Source: an uncultured Gemmiger sp.
GTDB lineage: Bacteria > Bacillota > Clostridia > Oscillospirales > Ruminococcaceae
NCBI GenBank assembly: GCA_947631565.1
Contig: CANRLV010000010.1
Coordinates: 1 to 49,996, forward strand
DNA length: 49,996 nt
Direction of reading: 5' to 3'
In this document: positions 6,290-13,694 of the stretch, in pieces
How the letters are laid out: every line of letters starts with the position of its first letter
How positions within the stretch are numbered: position 1 is the first letter of the stretch
Notes under the pieces: model-generated
The model's input: the letters and a program-made list of their open reading frames with translations, nothing else
Databases searched by the model: none
Told to the model about the DNA's origin: nothing
Made by a program: the position numbers and the translations under genes

Positions 6290-8935
6290 TCACGCCGTGG
6301 GCGCGGCGCTTTCGGCCTCGGCGGCGCCGTCCGCGGCGGCAGGAGCGTCCCCGGCATTCGGGGCGCCGGCCTTGTCCAGCAGGCCGTGCAGCACGGTCAT
6401 CAGGCGCTCGACGTTGATGGGCTTGGCGATGTGGTCGTTCATGCCGCTGTCCAGCGCCTTGCGGCGGTCCTCGTCAAAGGCGTTGGCGGTCATCGCCACG
6501 ATGGGGATGCCCGCCTTGGCCGGGTCGGGCAGGGCGCGGATGGCGCGGGTCGCGTCATAGCCGTTCATCTGCGGCATCTGCACGTCCATCAGGATCAGGG
6601 CATAGCGGCCGGGGTCGGCCTCGGTCACCTTGCGCACCGCCACCGTGCCGTCCTCGGCGGTGTCGACCGCAAAGCCGCTTTCTTCCAGCAGCTCCTGGGC
6701 GATCTCGCGGTTGAGCTCGTTGTCCTCGACCAGCAGCAGCGGCGTGCCGTGCAGGTCGGTGCGCATGGCCAGCTGGGCGGCCAGCGGCGGTTTTTCCTGC
6801 GGCTCCACCTTGCCGATGGCCGAGATCAGCGTATCGCGCAGCTCGCTCATAAAGATGGGCTTGTTGCAGAAGGCCGTCACGCCGGCCTTTTTGGCCTCGT
6901 CCTCAAAGGCTGTCCAGTCATAGGCGGTGACGATGATGATGGGCACCTGCTCGCCGACCACGGCGCGCACCTGGCGCACGACCTCCAGCCCGCTCAGATC
7001 GGGCAGGGCCCAGTCAATGATATAGGCGTAGAAGCGGTCGCCCATCTCGACGGCCTGCCTGGCGCGCAGCACCGCTTCCTGCCCGTGCAGCGTCCACTCG
7101 GCGCGCATACCGATCTGGGTCAGCATCTTGGTCACGCTGTCACAGGTGCTGAAGCTGTCGTCCACCACCAGCGCGCGCAGGCCCATCAGCTCGCGGATGG
7201 TCACGGTCTGGCGGCGCTCGGTCTGCAGGCGGAAATCCAGGTCGATGATGAACTCGGTGCCGTGACCCTGCTCAGTCTCCAGCGTGATGGTGCCGCCCAT
7301 GGCGTCGACGATGCTCTTGGTGATGGCCATGCCCAGGCCCGTGCCCTGGATACCGCTGACGGTGGAGTTGCGCTCGCGCTCGAACGGCTCAAAGATATGC
7401 GTGGCGAACTCCTCGCTCATGCCGATGCCGGTATCCTTGACCCGTATCTGGTAGGAGCCGTAGCCGGTGGGGGCGGTGGGCTTCTGGCGGATGGTCAGGC
7501 TGACCGAGCCGCCGGCGGGCGTGAACTTGATGGCGTTGGACAGCAGATTGAGCAGGATCTGGTTGAGGTGCAGCTTGTCGCAGTAGATGTCCTCGTCCAG
7601 CACGTCCACCGTGTCCATAAAGAAGTTGAGCTGTTTGGACTGCATCTGGGTCTGGATGATGTTGCGCATATCCCGGAAAATATCCGAGATGGTGCAGGGC
7701 TTCTCGTCGATGTTGAGCTTACCGGACTCGATGCGGCTCATGTCCAGCACATCGTTGATGAGCGAGAGCAGGTGGTTGGAGCTGGACAGGATCTTGCGCA
7801 GGTACTCCTGCACGCGCTCCTTGTTGTCGATGTTGGTCTCGGCCAGCGTGGTAAAGCCGATGATGGCGTTCATCGGGGTGCGGATGTCGTGGCTCATGTT
7901 GGACAGGAAGGTCGTCTTGGCGCGCTCGGCGGCCTCGGCCTTGCGCAGCTTCTCCTCCAGCACGGCGCGGCTCACGGCTTCCTCGGTGGCGCGGCGGTTC
8001 TGGCGCGCCAGCAGCACAAAGTACACCGCCACGGCCAGCGCCATCAGCATGGCGGTGGCCCAGCAGATGCCGCGCACCGAGAACACGCTGGCAAAAGCCT
8101 CCTTCTCCGGCACCTCGACACCGATGGCCCACTCGTTGATGCCGGCGGGCGCGTAGTACAGATACTTCCAGCCGTTGGTGCCGGCGGTGCGGAATACCAC
8201 ATACCCGCTGTTCAGGGCCAGAACGTCCTCGGTGTACTCGGCCCAGGTCTTGCCGTCCTTGGTCTCGCGGCCGCTGGCCGCCGTATCGTCATAGTCGTGG
8301 ATGTTGCCCAGCGTGTCATGGTAGGTGTCGAGCAGAAAATCGCCGTTGCGGGTGTCGATGATGTACACGGTGGCGGTGGCGTTGTAGATGTTTTCGATGT
8401 TGAGCGCGGCGCCCAGATCGGCCAGCGGGGTCACGCCGTAGAGCAGGGCCGCGACCTCGCCGTTCTGGATGATGGGCACATAGTGGCGCAGCACCGGCGT
8501 GCCGGAATTGCTGTAGACGCGGTTGGAGATATGCTCGCCCAGCGACGCCTCGGCCGCGAACGAGAGCGAATCGTTGTCCGAGACGTCGGTCAGGCCGCCG
8601 TCCGGCATGATGACGCGGTCGTCCGGCATCAAAATGCGCACGCGCATCGTCTCCAGCAGCGGGGTGACGTTGCCCATCAGCTCGCGCATACTGTCGACGT
8701 CAAAGTTGTCGGCGGAGGAAAGGATATCCGCGGTGGCGTTCAGGATGGCGCTGTCGCGCTCCAGCTTGGCCGACACCTCGGTGATGACGGTGTTCACGCC
8801 CTCCTCCATGCGGCCGATGGCGCGCTCCTTTACGCCCGCACTGATGCGCACATACGCCGCGGTGAAGAGCACGGCGATGACGACGATGAGGCAGACGGTG
8901 AGCAAGCTGCCAGCCTGGCCGGTACGTTTTTTCAC
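6290..8935 (-). CDS. Hybrid sensor histidine kinase (Cache-HisKA-HATPase-REC-REC)
   Basis: This 881-residue membrane kinase has TM1 at about 10-30, then an extracytoplasmic double-Cache-like sensor (about 35-295) containing VYIIDTRNGDFLLD and GINEWAIGVEVP, and TM2 GICWATAMLMALAVAVYFVL (about 300-322). HisKA follows with the phospho-acceptor His near 347 in SNMSHDIRTPMNAIIGF, and HATPase with NLLSNAIKFTP, DTGIGMS and GTGLGMAI. REC1 (about 595-710) has VVDDS, IIDWALPDLSG and CNKP. REC2 (about 735-850) has LVEDNELNREIA, LMDVQMPQMNG and AKPI. Both receivers keep the Asp pocket. It is last in an operon with an HPt protein and a c-di-GMP enzyme, giving a His-Asp-His-Asp relay. Convergent ybaK ends at a shared terminator. 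Confidence 0.95.
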   Translation of the reverse strand: MKKRTGQAGSLLTVCLIVVIAVLFTAAYVRISAGVKERAIGRMEEGVNTVITEVSAKLERDSAILNATADILSSADNFDVDSMRELMGNVTPLLETMRVRILMPDDRVIMPDGGLTDVSDNDSLSFAAEASLGEHISNRVYSNSGTPVLRHYVPIIQNGEVAALLYGVTPLADLGAALNIENIYNATATVYIIDTRNGDFLLDTYHDTLGNIHDYDDTAASGRETKDGKTWAEYTEDVLALNSGYVVFRTAGTNGWKYLYYAPAGINEWAIGVEVPEKEAFASVFSVRGICWATAMLMALAVAVYFVLLARQNRRATEEAVSRAVLEEKLRKAEAAERAKTTFLSNMSHDIRTPMNAIIGFTTLAETNIDNKERVQEYLRKILSSSNHLLSLINDVLDMSRIESGKLNIDEKPCTISDIFRDMRNIIQTQMQSKQLNFFMDTVDVLDEDIYCDKLHLNQILLNLLSNAIKFTPAGGSVSLTIRQKPTAPTGYGSYQIRVKDTGIGMSEEFATHIFEPFERERNSTVSGIQGTGLGMAITKSIVDAMGGTITLETEQGHGTEFIIDLDFRLQTERRQTVTIRELMGLRALVVDDSFSTCDSVTKMLTQIGMRAEWTLHGQEAVLRARQAVEMGDRFYAYIIDWALPDLSGLEVVRQVRAVVGEQVPIIIVTAYDWTAFEDEAKKAGVTAFCNKPIFMSELRDTLISAIGKVEPQEKPPLAAQLAMRTDLHGTPLLLVEDNELNREIAQELLEESGFAVDTAEDGTVAVRKVTEADPGRYALILMDVQMPQMNGYDATRAIRALPDPAKAGIPIVAMTANAFDEDRRKALDSGMNDHIAKPINVERLMTVLHGLLDKAGAPNAGDAPAAADGAAEAESAAPTA

Positions 8936-8949
8936 GGTGTGGCTCCTTT

Positions 8950-9306
8950 TCAGGTAATACTTTGGGCGAACGCGCGGATGGCGGCGGCGGTCCTTTCATA
9001 GTCCGCCCGCACGGCCGCGACCAGCGCGGGGTCGGCGTCGCCGCCGCCGCGCAAAGCCTCGGTCAGCGCGCTGGAGGAGCGCGCCAGCGCCGCAAAGCTC
9101 AGGTTCTGGCACATCCCCTTGATGGTGTGCGCGGCGCGGAACGCCTCGTCCCGGTCGCCGGCGTCCAGCGCGGAAAGCAGCAGCCGGTAGCTGCCGTCGT
9201 CCGGGAACTTGAGCACGAACTTCTGCACCAGCCGTTCGCTGTGCAGGCGGGCGAGCACGTCGTCATAGTCGCCGCCCAACGCGGCGTAGCATTCGGGCAG
9301 GGTCAT
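8950..9306 (-). CDS. HPt phosphotransfer protein
   Basis: This 118-residue, all-helical stand-alone histidine phosphotransfer protein carries the phosphorylatable His near residue 58 in FRAAHTIKGMCQNLSFAALA, the standard HTIKG signature, followed by a second helix ARSSSALTEALR. It overlaps the end of the upstream HD-GYP/GGDEF gene by 4 bp (ATGA) and is followed 14 nt later by the hybrid kinase, so all three are translationally linked. It most likely shuttles phosphate between the kinase's REC domains and the REC domain of the c-di-GMP protein. Confidence 0.92.
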   Translation of the reverse strand: MTLPECYAALGGDYDDVLARLHSERLVQKFVLKFPDDGSYRLLLSALDAGDRDEAFRAAHTIKGMCQNLSFAALARSSSALTEALRGGGDADPALVAAVRADYERTAAAIRAFAQSIT

Positions 9307-11411
9307 ACGGCGGGGTCCTCCTTTGCATCGGTATCGCCGCCGGCGCGGGGGGCCTCGTCGTCCGCGCCGGTGTGGGTCAGGGTATTTTTCATTGAATCAT
9401 CGTAGAAGGTATACTGCGCGCGGCCGGCCCGCTTGGCGTGGTACAGCGCCTGGTCGGCGGCGCGGCACAGGCGCTCGTAGTCGTAGCCGACCACGGCCGC
9501 CTCGGCCACGCCCATCGACACCGTCACGGTAAAACCGTCGCAGTCGCCGCAAAGGGAATGGAAGATGCGGTCCACGATGCCGTGCAGGTCGCCCTCATAC
9601 TCCAAAAAGAGCAGGAACTCGTCGCCGCCGAAGCGGCACGCCAAGTCGCTGCCGCGGGTGCAGCGGCGGCAGCGCTCGGCCAAAAACAGCAGCACGCGGT
9701 CACCGAACTCGTGGCCGTAGACGTCGTTGGCGGTTTTGAGATGGTCCAGGTCAAAGAACAGCAGCGCAAAGCGGTGCTCCGGGTGGGTGAGCAGCCGCTG
9801 CTCGATCTGCTCGCGCGCGCTGGCGCGGTTCAGCAGGCCGGTCAGCGGGTCCAGCGTGGCGCGGCGCTCGAGCTCCTGCAATTTCAGCCGGCCCTCATGG
9901 ATGTCGATGGCCTTGCCCAGTACGCCGGTGAACTGCGGCGGGTCGTCGGTGCTCCAAACGGTGCGGTAGTACAGGCGGAACCAGCGCGCCTCGCCGCGTA
10001 TGTGCAGCAGCACCTCCTCGCTGCGGTCGGGGGCGTCGGGGGTGGCGGAGGTGACGTGCGCAAGGCACCGGTCGCACACCTCCGGCCCCAGCAGCGTGCG
10101 GAAGCGCTCGTCATGCAAGGGGTCCATCGTGATCTCGTCGAGCCCCAGCTTGCGCGCGCCCAACGCCGAGATGGTCACGGCGGGCGGCGCGGCCGTATAC
10201 TCGAACTGGATCTCGTCGGTCAGGGCGGCAAAGAAGTTGTATTTCATGCGCTCGTAGTCCAGCAGGCGCAGCGTCCGCTCCGACACGCCGCCCCCCTCGC
10301 CGCGCAGCGTCTCTTCGGACAAGCTGCGCAGCCGTTTGCGGCGCATCTCCTGGACCGATTCGGCCTCCAGCGCGGTGCGGATGCGGTCGGCGTTCTGCGC
10401 AAGGCACTGCAGCAGCAGCGGGTTGAAGGCGCCGCACTGCCCGTTCAGGATCATCTCCACCGCCGTCTCGTGCGGGATGGCGGTCTTGTACACGCGCTCG
10501 CTGGTCAGGGCGTCGTACACGTCGGCCAGGGCCACCACCTGCGCGGCCACCGGGATATCGTCGCCGGCCAGCCCGTCCGGGTAACCGCGGCCGTCCCAGC
10601 GCTCATGGTGCCAGCGGCAGATCTCGTAGGCGGTCTGGATCAGCGGCTCGTCCTGGTAGATGGGCAGGTCCTTGAGCATGGCGGCGCCGATGGCGGCGTG
10701 GGTCTTCATCACCGAGAACTCGGCGGGGGTCAGGCGGCCGGGCTTGTTGAGGATCCGTTCGTCGATGGCGATCTTGCCGATGTCATGCAGCGCCGAGGCG
10801 GTGCTGATGCGCGTGATGTCCTGCGCGGTCAGGTGGTAGGCATCGGTATGCTGGAGCAGGTACCCCAAAAACAGCTCGGTCAGCGTGCGGACGTGCAGAA
10901 TGTGCAGCCCGCTCTCGCCGTTGCGGAACTCGACCACATGGCTGAGGATATCGATCATCAGGCTGCTGCGCTGCTCTTTTTCGTAGATCTGGTCCTCGAC
11001 CAGGCCGATCAGGCGCTTCTGCTTGGCGTACAGCAGGATGGTGTTGACCACGCGCCGCCGCACGATGAGCGCGTCGAACGGGCGCATGATGAAATCCGTC
11101 ACGCCCAGCTCATAGGCGCGCTCGACCTGGGCGGTGCGCGTCTCGGCCGAGACCATGATGACCGGCACGTCGTTGATCCAGCCCTGCTCGTTCATCGCGG
11201 CCAACACGCCGAAGCCGTCCAGCCGGGGCATGACGATGTCCAGCAGCACCAGCGAGAGCTGGGCCGCCTGCTTGCGCAGCACGTCCACGGCCTGCACGCC
11301 GTCCTCGGCCTCCAGGATGTCATACTCATCGCCCAGCATATCGGCCAGGATGGAGCGGTTCATCTCGGAATCGTCCACGATGAGGATCTTTTGTATTTCC
11401 TTCGCTGCCAT
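9303..11411 (-). CDS. REC-HD-GYP-PAS-GGDEF response regulator (c-di-GMP turnover)
   Basis: The protein has 702 residues. REC (about 6-125) has LIVDDSEMN and acceptor Asp near 58 in LLDIVMPRLDG. HD-GYP (about 180-350) has ALHDIGKIAI, CRWHHERWDGRGYPDG and ALADVYDALTS, so the phosphodiesterase signature is intact. A PAS-like region (about 370-510) follows. GGDEF (about 515-680) has DPLTGLLNR, ACRFGGDEFLLF and an inhibitory RxxD site (RGSD) five residues earlier. It could therefore both make and degrade c-di-GMP under phosphorelay control. The start at 11411 is preceded by AAAGGAAG. It is the first gene of the operon, and it lies just downstream of the pilus cluster. Class III fusions of this type control motility and adhesion in other bacteria; that role here is inference. 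Confidence 0.93.
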   Translation of the reverse strand: MAAKEIQKILIVDDSEMNRSILADMLGDEYDILEAEDGVQAVDVLRKQAAQLSLVLLDIVMPRLDGFGVLAAMNEQGWINDVPVIMVSAETRTAQVERAYELGVTDFIMRPFDALIVRRRVVNTILLYAKQKRLIGLVEDQIYEKEQRSSLMIDILSHVVEFRNGESGLHILHVRTLTELFLGYLLQHTDAYHLTAQDITRISTASALHDIGKIAIDERILNKPGRLTPAEFSVMKTHAAIGAAMLKDLPIYQDEPLIQTAYEICRWHHERWDGRGYPDGLAGDDIPVAAQVVALADVYDALTSERVYKTAIPHETAVEMILNGQCGAFNPLLLQCLAQNADRIRTALEAESVQEMRRKRLRSLSEETLRGEGGGVSERTLRLLDYERMKYNFFAALTDEIQFEYTAAPPAVTISALGARKLGLDEITMDPLHDERFRTLLGPEVCDRCLAHVTSATPDAPDRSEEVLLHIRGEARWFRLYYRTVWSTDDPPQFTGVLGKAIDIHEGRLKLQELERRATLDPLTGLLNRASAREQIEQRLLTHPEHRFALLFFDLDHLKTANDVYGHEFGDRVLLFLAERCRRCTRGSDLACRFGGDEFLLFLEYEGDLHGIVDRIFHSLCGDCDGFTVTVSMGVAEAAVVGYDYERLCRAADQALYHAKRAGRAQYTFYDDSMKNTLTHTGADDEAPRAGGDTDAKEDPAV

Positions 11412-11486
11412 ACGGGTTCTTCCTTTGGGCGCAGGGCGCCGATTCTTGTTTTCATTATCCCATACCGCGGGGGATGCTGTCAATAG

Positions 11487-11512
11487 AAAAAACCTTCCCC
11501 CTGAGGGGAAGG
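11487..11512 (-). terminator. Intrinsic terminator of pilus gene cluster
   Basis: Minus strand CCTTCCCCTCAGGGGGAAGG and then TTTTTT, 33 nt after the last minor pilin gene. It separates the pilus genes from the c-di-GMP operon. Confidence 0.85.
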
Positions 11513-11545
11513 TGGCTGCGAAAGCGGCCGGATGCGGGGAAAATC

Positions 11546-12127
11546 TCACCCGCCGGCTGCCGCGCTGCCGGCGCCGTTGAGGGGCACAACGGTAAAATCG
11601 GCGCTCCACAGATCGCGGCCGCCGGTGTCGGCCACGGTCAGGTGCACGGCTACGGTGGCATCGTCCGTGCCGGTTTTGTCCACGGTAAAGGTCAGGTCGG
11701 AGAAATGCAGGTCACGGTACATATCCCCGCCCAACACCTCGCGCAGGACGGGGTCCGCACCGGCGGTCTCGGTGCGCTCCATGACCAGCCGCCCGGCGGG
11801 CACGGTGCGGCCGGCGGGGGTCTTGTACTCGCCGGTGCCGCCCGTTGACAGGCGCAGCGTGCAGCCCCGGTCAAACAGCGAGCTGTCCATCGTGACCTTG
11901 TTTTTGGCCGCCTCGATGCCGCGCCCGAAACGCAGCTCGTCGGCGACAGCCTCGGCCGCGGCGCTGGCCAGCACCTGCGCGTTGGACACCTGTATCATGC
12001 GGTTGCGCACGGCGAGCACGGCGGTCACGCCGGCGGTACCGGCGGCCGTGACCAGCGCCAGTATCATCACAGCGATCAGCGTTTCCGCCAGCGTAAAGCC
12101 CGTGCGGCGGCGCAGCTTGCGGCGCAT
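11546..12127 (-). CDS. Minor pilin-like protein (PilW/GspJ-type)
   Basis: This 193-residue prepilin has a short basic leader MRRKLRRRTG, a cleavage site G^FTLAETLIAVMILALVTAA with Glu at +5, and then the hydrophobic assembly helix. The remainder is beta-rich with a Cys (DRGCTLRLSTGG) and AVHLTVADTGGRDLWSADFT near the end. Size and position as the last of three minor pilin genes resemble GspJ/PilW. The ATG at 12127 is chosen because AAAGGAGTCAGGCCG precedes it; an ATG at 12145 overlaps that ribosome binding site. It should be processed by the prepilin peptidase at 29800-30591. Confidence 0.85.
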   Translation of the reverse strand: MRRKLRRRTGFTLAETLIAVMILALVTAAGTAGVTAVLAVRNRMIQVSNAQVLASAAAEAVADELRFGRGIEAAKNKVTMDSSLFDRGCTLRLSTGGTGEYKTPAGRTVPAGRLVMERTETAGADPVLREVLGGDMYRDLHFSDLTFTVDKTGTDDATVAVHLTVADTGGRDLWSADFTVVPLNGAGSAAAGG

Positions 12128-12167
12128 CGGCCTGACTCCTTTCACGGTAAAGATGGCGCCATGGGCA

Positions 12168-12566
12168 TCAGCCGCCCCCGCCGCCGCCGCCGCCGGGCGA
12201 GACCGGCGTCACTTGGTAGGACAGCAGGTGGTCGCCGCCGTACAGCGTTACGTTGGCGGACAGCTCCTTCTTGGTGTCCCACGTCACCTCGTTCGTAACG
12301 GGGTCCGGCGGGCCCGGCTCCTTCACGGCAATGTCGATGGCATAGCCGCGCGCCGGCACCGTGCCGAAGGGCTGGTGCTGCTCGGCGGCCGAAAGCTCTT
12401 TGTAAAAGCGGGTGTCCTGCGTGCGGGTCTCCATATCGATGCTGCCGGCCGCCGAGACCATGGACGCCAGCAGCAGTACCGCCAGCGCGATGACAAGCAT
12501 GGCGACAAGCACCTCGGCAAGGCTCTCGCCGCGGCGGTTGTGCAGTTTCCGGCGCAGGGTGTGCAT
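12168..12566 (-). CDS. Minor pilin-like protein (PilV/GspI-type)
   Basis: This 132-residue protein has a pilin-type leader MHTLRRKLHNRRG followed by ESLAEVLVAMLVIALAVLLL. The residue after the cleavage Gly is Glu rather than Phe/Met, but a Glu is kept near +5 and the hydrophobic helix is complete. The body contains TRTQDTRFYKELSAAEQHQP and a YGGDHLLSYQVTPVSP strand, and it ends in eight consecutive Gly residues. AAGGAG precedes the start. It lies between two other minor pilin genes, 12 nt after the PilX-like gene, which supports a role in the pilus-priming or tip complex. Confidence 0.8.
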   Translation of the reverse strand: MHTLRRKLHNRRGESLAEVLVAMLVIALAVLLLASMVSAAGSIDMETRTQDTRFYKELSAAEQHQPFGTVPARGYAIDIAVKEPGPPDPVTNEVTWDTKKELSANVTLYGGDHLLSYQVTPVSPGGGGGGGG

Positions 12567-12578
12567 AGGGCAGGCTCC

Positions 12579-13637
12579 TTAATAGATGCGGGTCACGACG
12601 GGGTTGTTGTCCTTCCAGGAGACGGTCACGGTCACGGTGTTCTCGGTGATGCGCCGGCCATAGCTGGCGGCCGTGCGCAGGACATCCGTGTCAAACGCGG
12701 TGCTGCCCTCCTTCAGGGTGCTCGGCACCAGGGCACTGGGGTCCTTCGCGAAATCGTCCTCCACGGTCACGCTCGTCGCGATCACGCGGGTCACCTGGGC
12801 GGGCAGCTCAAAGGCCGTGGTGTACAGCATGGTATCGGTATCGGCGTCGGCGTCGGCGGGCTCCTCGCTCACATCGATGCGCAGGCCGTAATCGCCGATA
12901 TCGCTCACGTCCGCGCGAACGGTGCCCAGGACGGTCTTCCAGCCGTCCCAGGCCGCAGCGTCGCTGCCGGCGGGCGCCTTGGTGCTGTCCTGCCCGGTGA
13001 TGACAAGGCGGCGCACCTCGGTATCGGTGGGGCTGTCCATGGGCCCGGTGCCGGCGTTGGAGGCCGTGTCGGTATAGGTGTGCTTGCCGGTCTCGTCCTG
13101 AAAGGTCATGGTATCCGAGCACTTAAAAAAGTACGAGGGCACATCGCTTTGCAAAAAGGAAGCGGAAAAATAGCTGTCGGGCAGCAGCGTCTCCATCAGG
13201 GCGGAGACGCTGCCGGTCTTTTCGACCTTGCAGGCCTCCAGCGGTGAACGGTGGAACGTGACGGAGGCCGAGGTGTCCCGGTGGCCGTCTTCGTTGGCCG
13301 GAGGATCGACGAAGGTATACTGGTTCAGGCTGTACAGCGTATAGGGTATCGCGGCGCCCTCGTCAGGCTTTTTGACGTACCACCAGGTATAGGTGTGGCG
13401 CATGGTCAGCCGGATCTGGATCTCCTGTTCGTGCAGCTCGTCACGCAGCAGCGTGGCCGCCGACGCGGCCGAAAGATATTGCTGCTGGTCGCGCTCCAGC
13501 CGGGCATAGCGCCCGGCGTTGGCGGCCGCCGTGACCAGCGCCGCCACCCCGGCAAAGGCGCACAGCATGAACACCAGCAGCGCGAAGATGATGGACGCGC
13601 CGCGTTGGCTCTGCAGTTTTTTGGCAGCGGTGTGCAT
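12579..13637 (-). CDS. PilX/GspK-like minor pilin
   Basis: A protein of about 352 residues has an N-terminal region HTAAKKLQSQRGASIIFALL continuing VFMLCAFAGVAALVTAAANA. This is a pilin-type leader with hydrophobic helix that lacks the usual Glu at +5, as in GspK/PilX. The large ectodomain contains LRDELHEQEIQIRLTMRHTY and further beta-rich sequence ending in ENTVTVTVSWKDNNPVVTRI. AAGGAG lies 9 nt before ATG 13637 and only 3 nt before ATG 13643, so the second ATG is preferred. Following the giant pilin-leader protein and preceding two other minor pilins, it probably belongs to the tip complex. Confidence 0.75.
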   Translation of the reverse strand: MHTAAKKLQSQRGASIIFALLVFMLCAFAGVAALVTAAANAGRYARLERDQQQYLSAASAATLLRDELHEQEIQIRLTMRHTYTWWYVKKPDEGAAIPYTLYSLNQYTFVDPPANEDGHRDTSASVTFHRSPLEACKVEKTGSVSALMETLLPDSYFSASFLQSDVPSYFFKCSDTMTFQDETGKHTYTDTASNAGTGPMDSPTDTEVRRLVITGQDSTKAPAGSDAAAWDGWKTVLGTVRADVSDIGDYGLRIDVSEEPADADADTDTMLYTTAFELPAQVTRVIATSVTVEDDFAKDPSALVPSTLKEGSTAFDTDVLRTAASYGRRITENTVTVTVSWKDNNPVVTRIY

Positions 13638-13694
13638 GTGCATGGGCTCCTTTTAGAATAGGCTTCCCCCGGAGGGGGGAGGCTTGCGCGCAGT

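Noticed and set aside
4890-6293. Single 467-codon frame covering the DUF5131 gene and beyond
   Set aside because: The upstream part is antisense to ybaK and the terminator; family homology and the promoter place the start at 5609 (or 5618).
6254-11486. Long plus-strand open frames opposite the kinase and the HD-GYP/GGDEF gene
   Set aside because: They are antisense shadows of strongly supported genes with complete domain sets.
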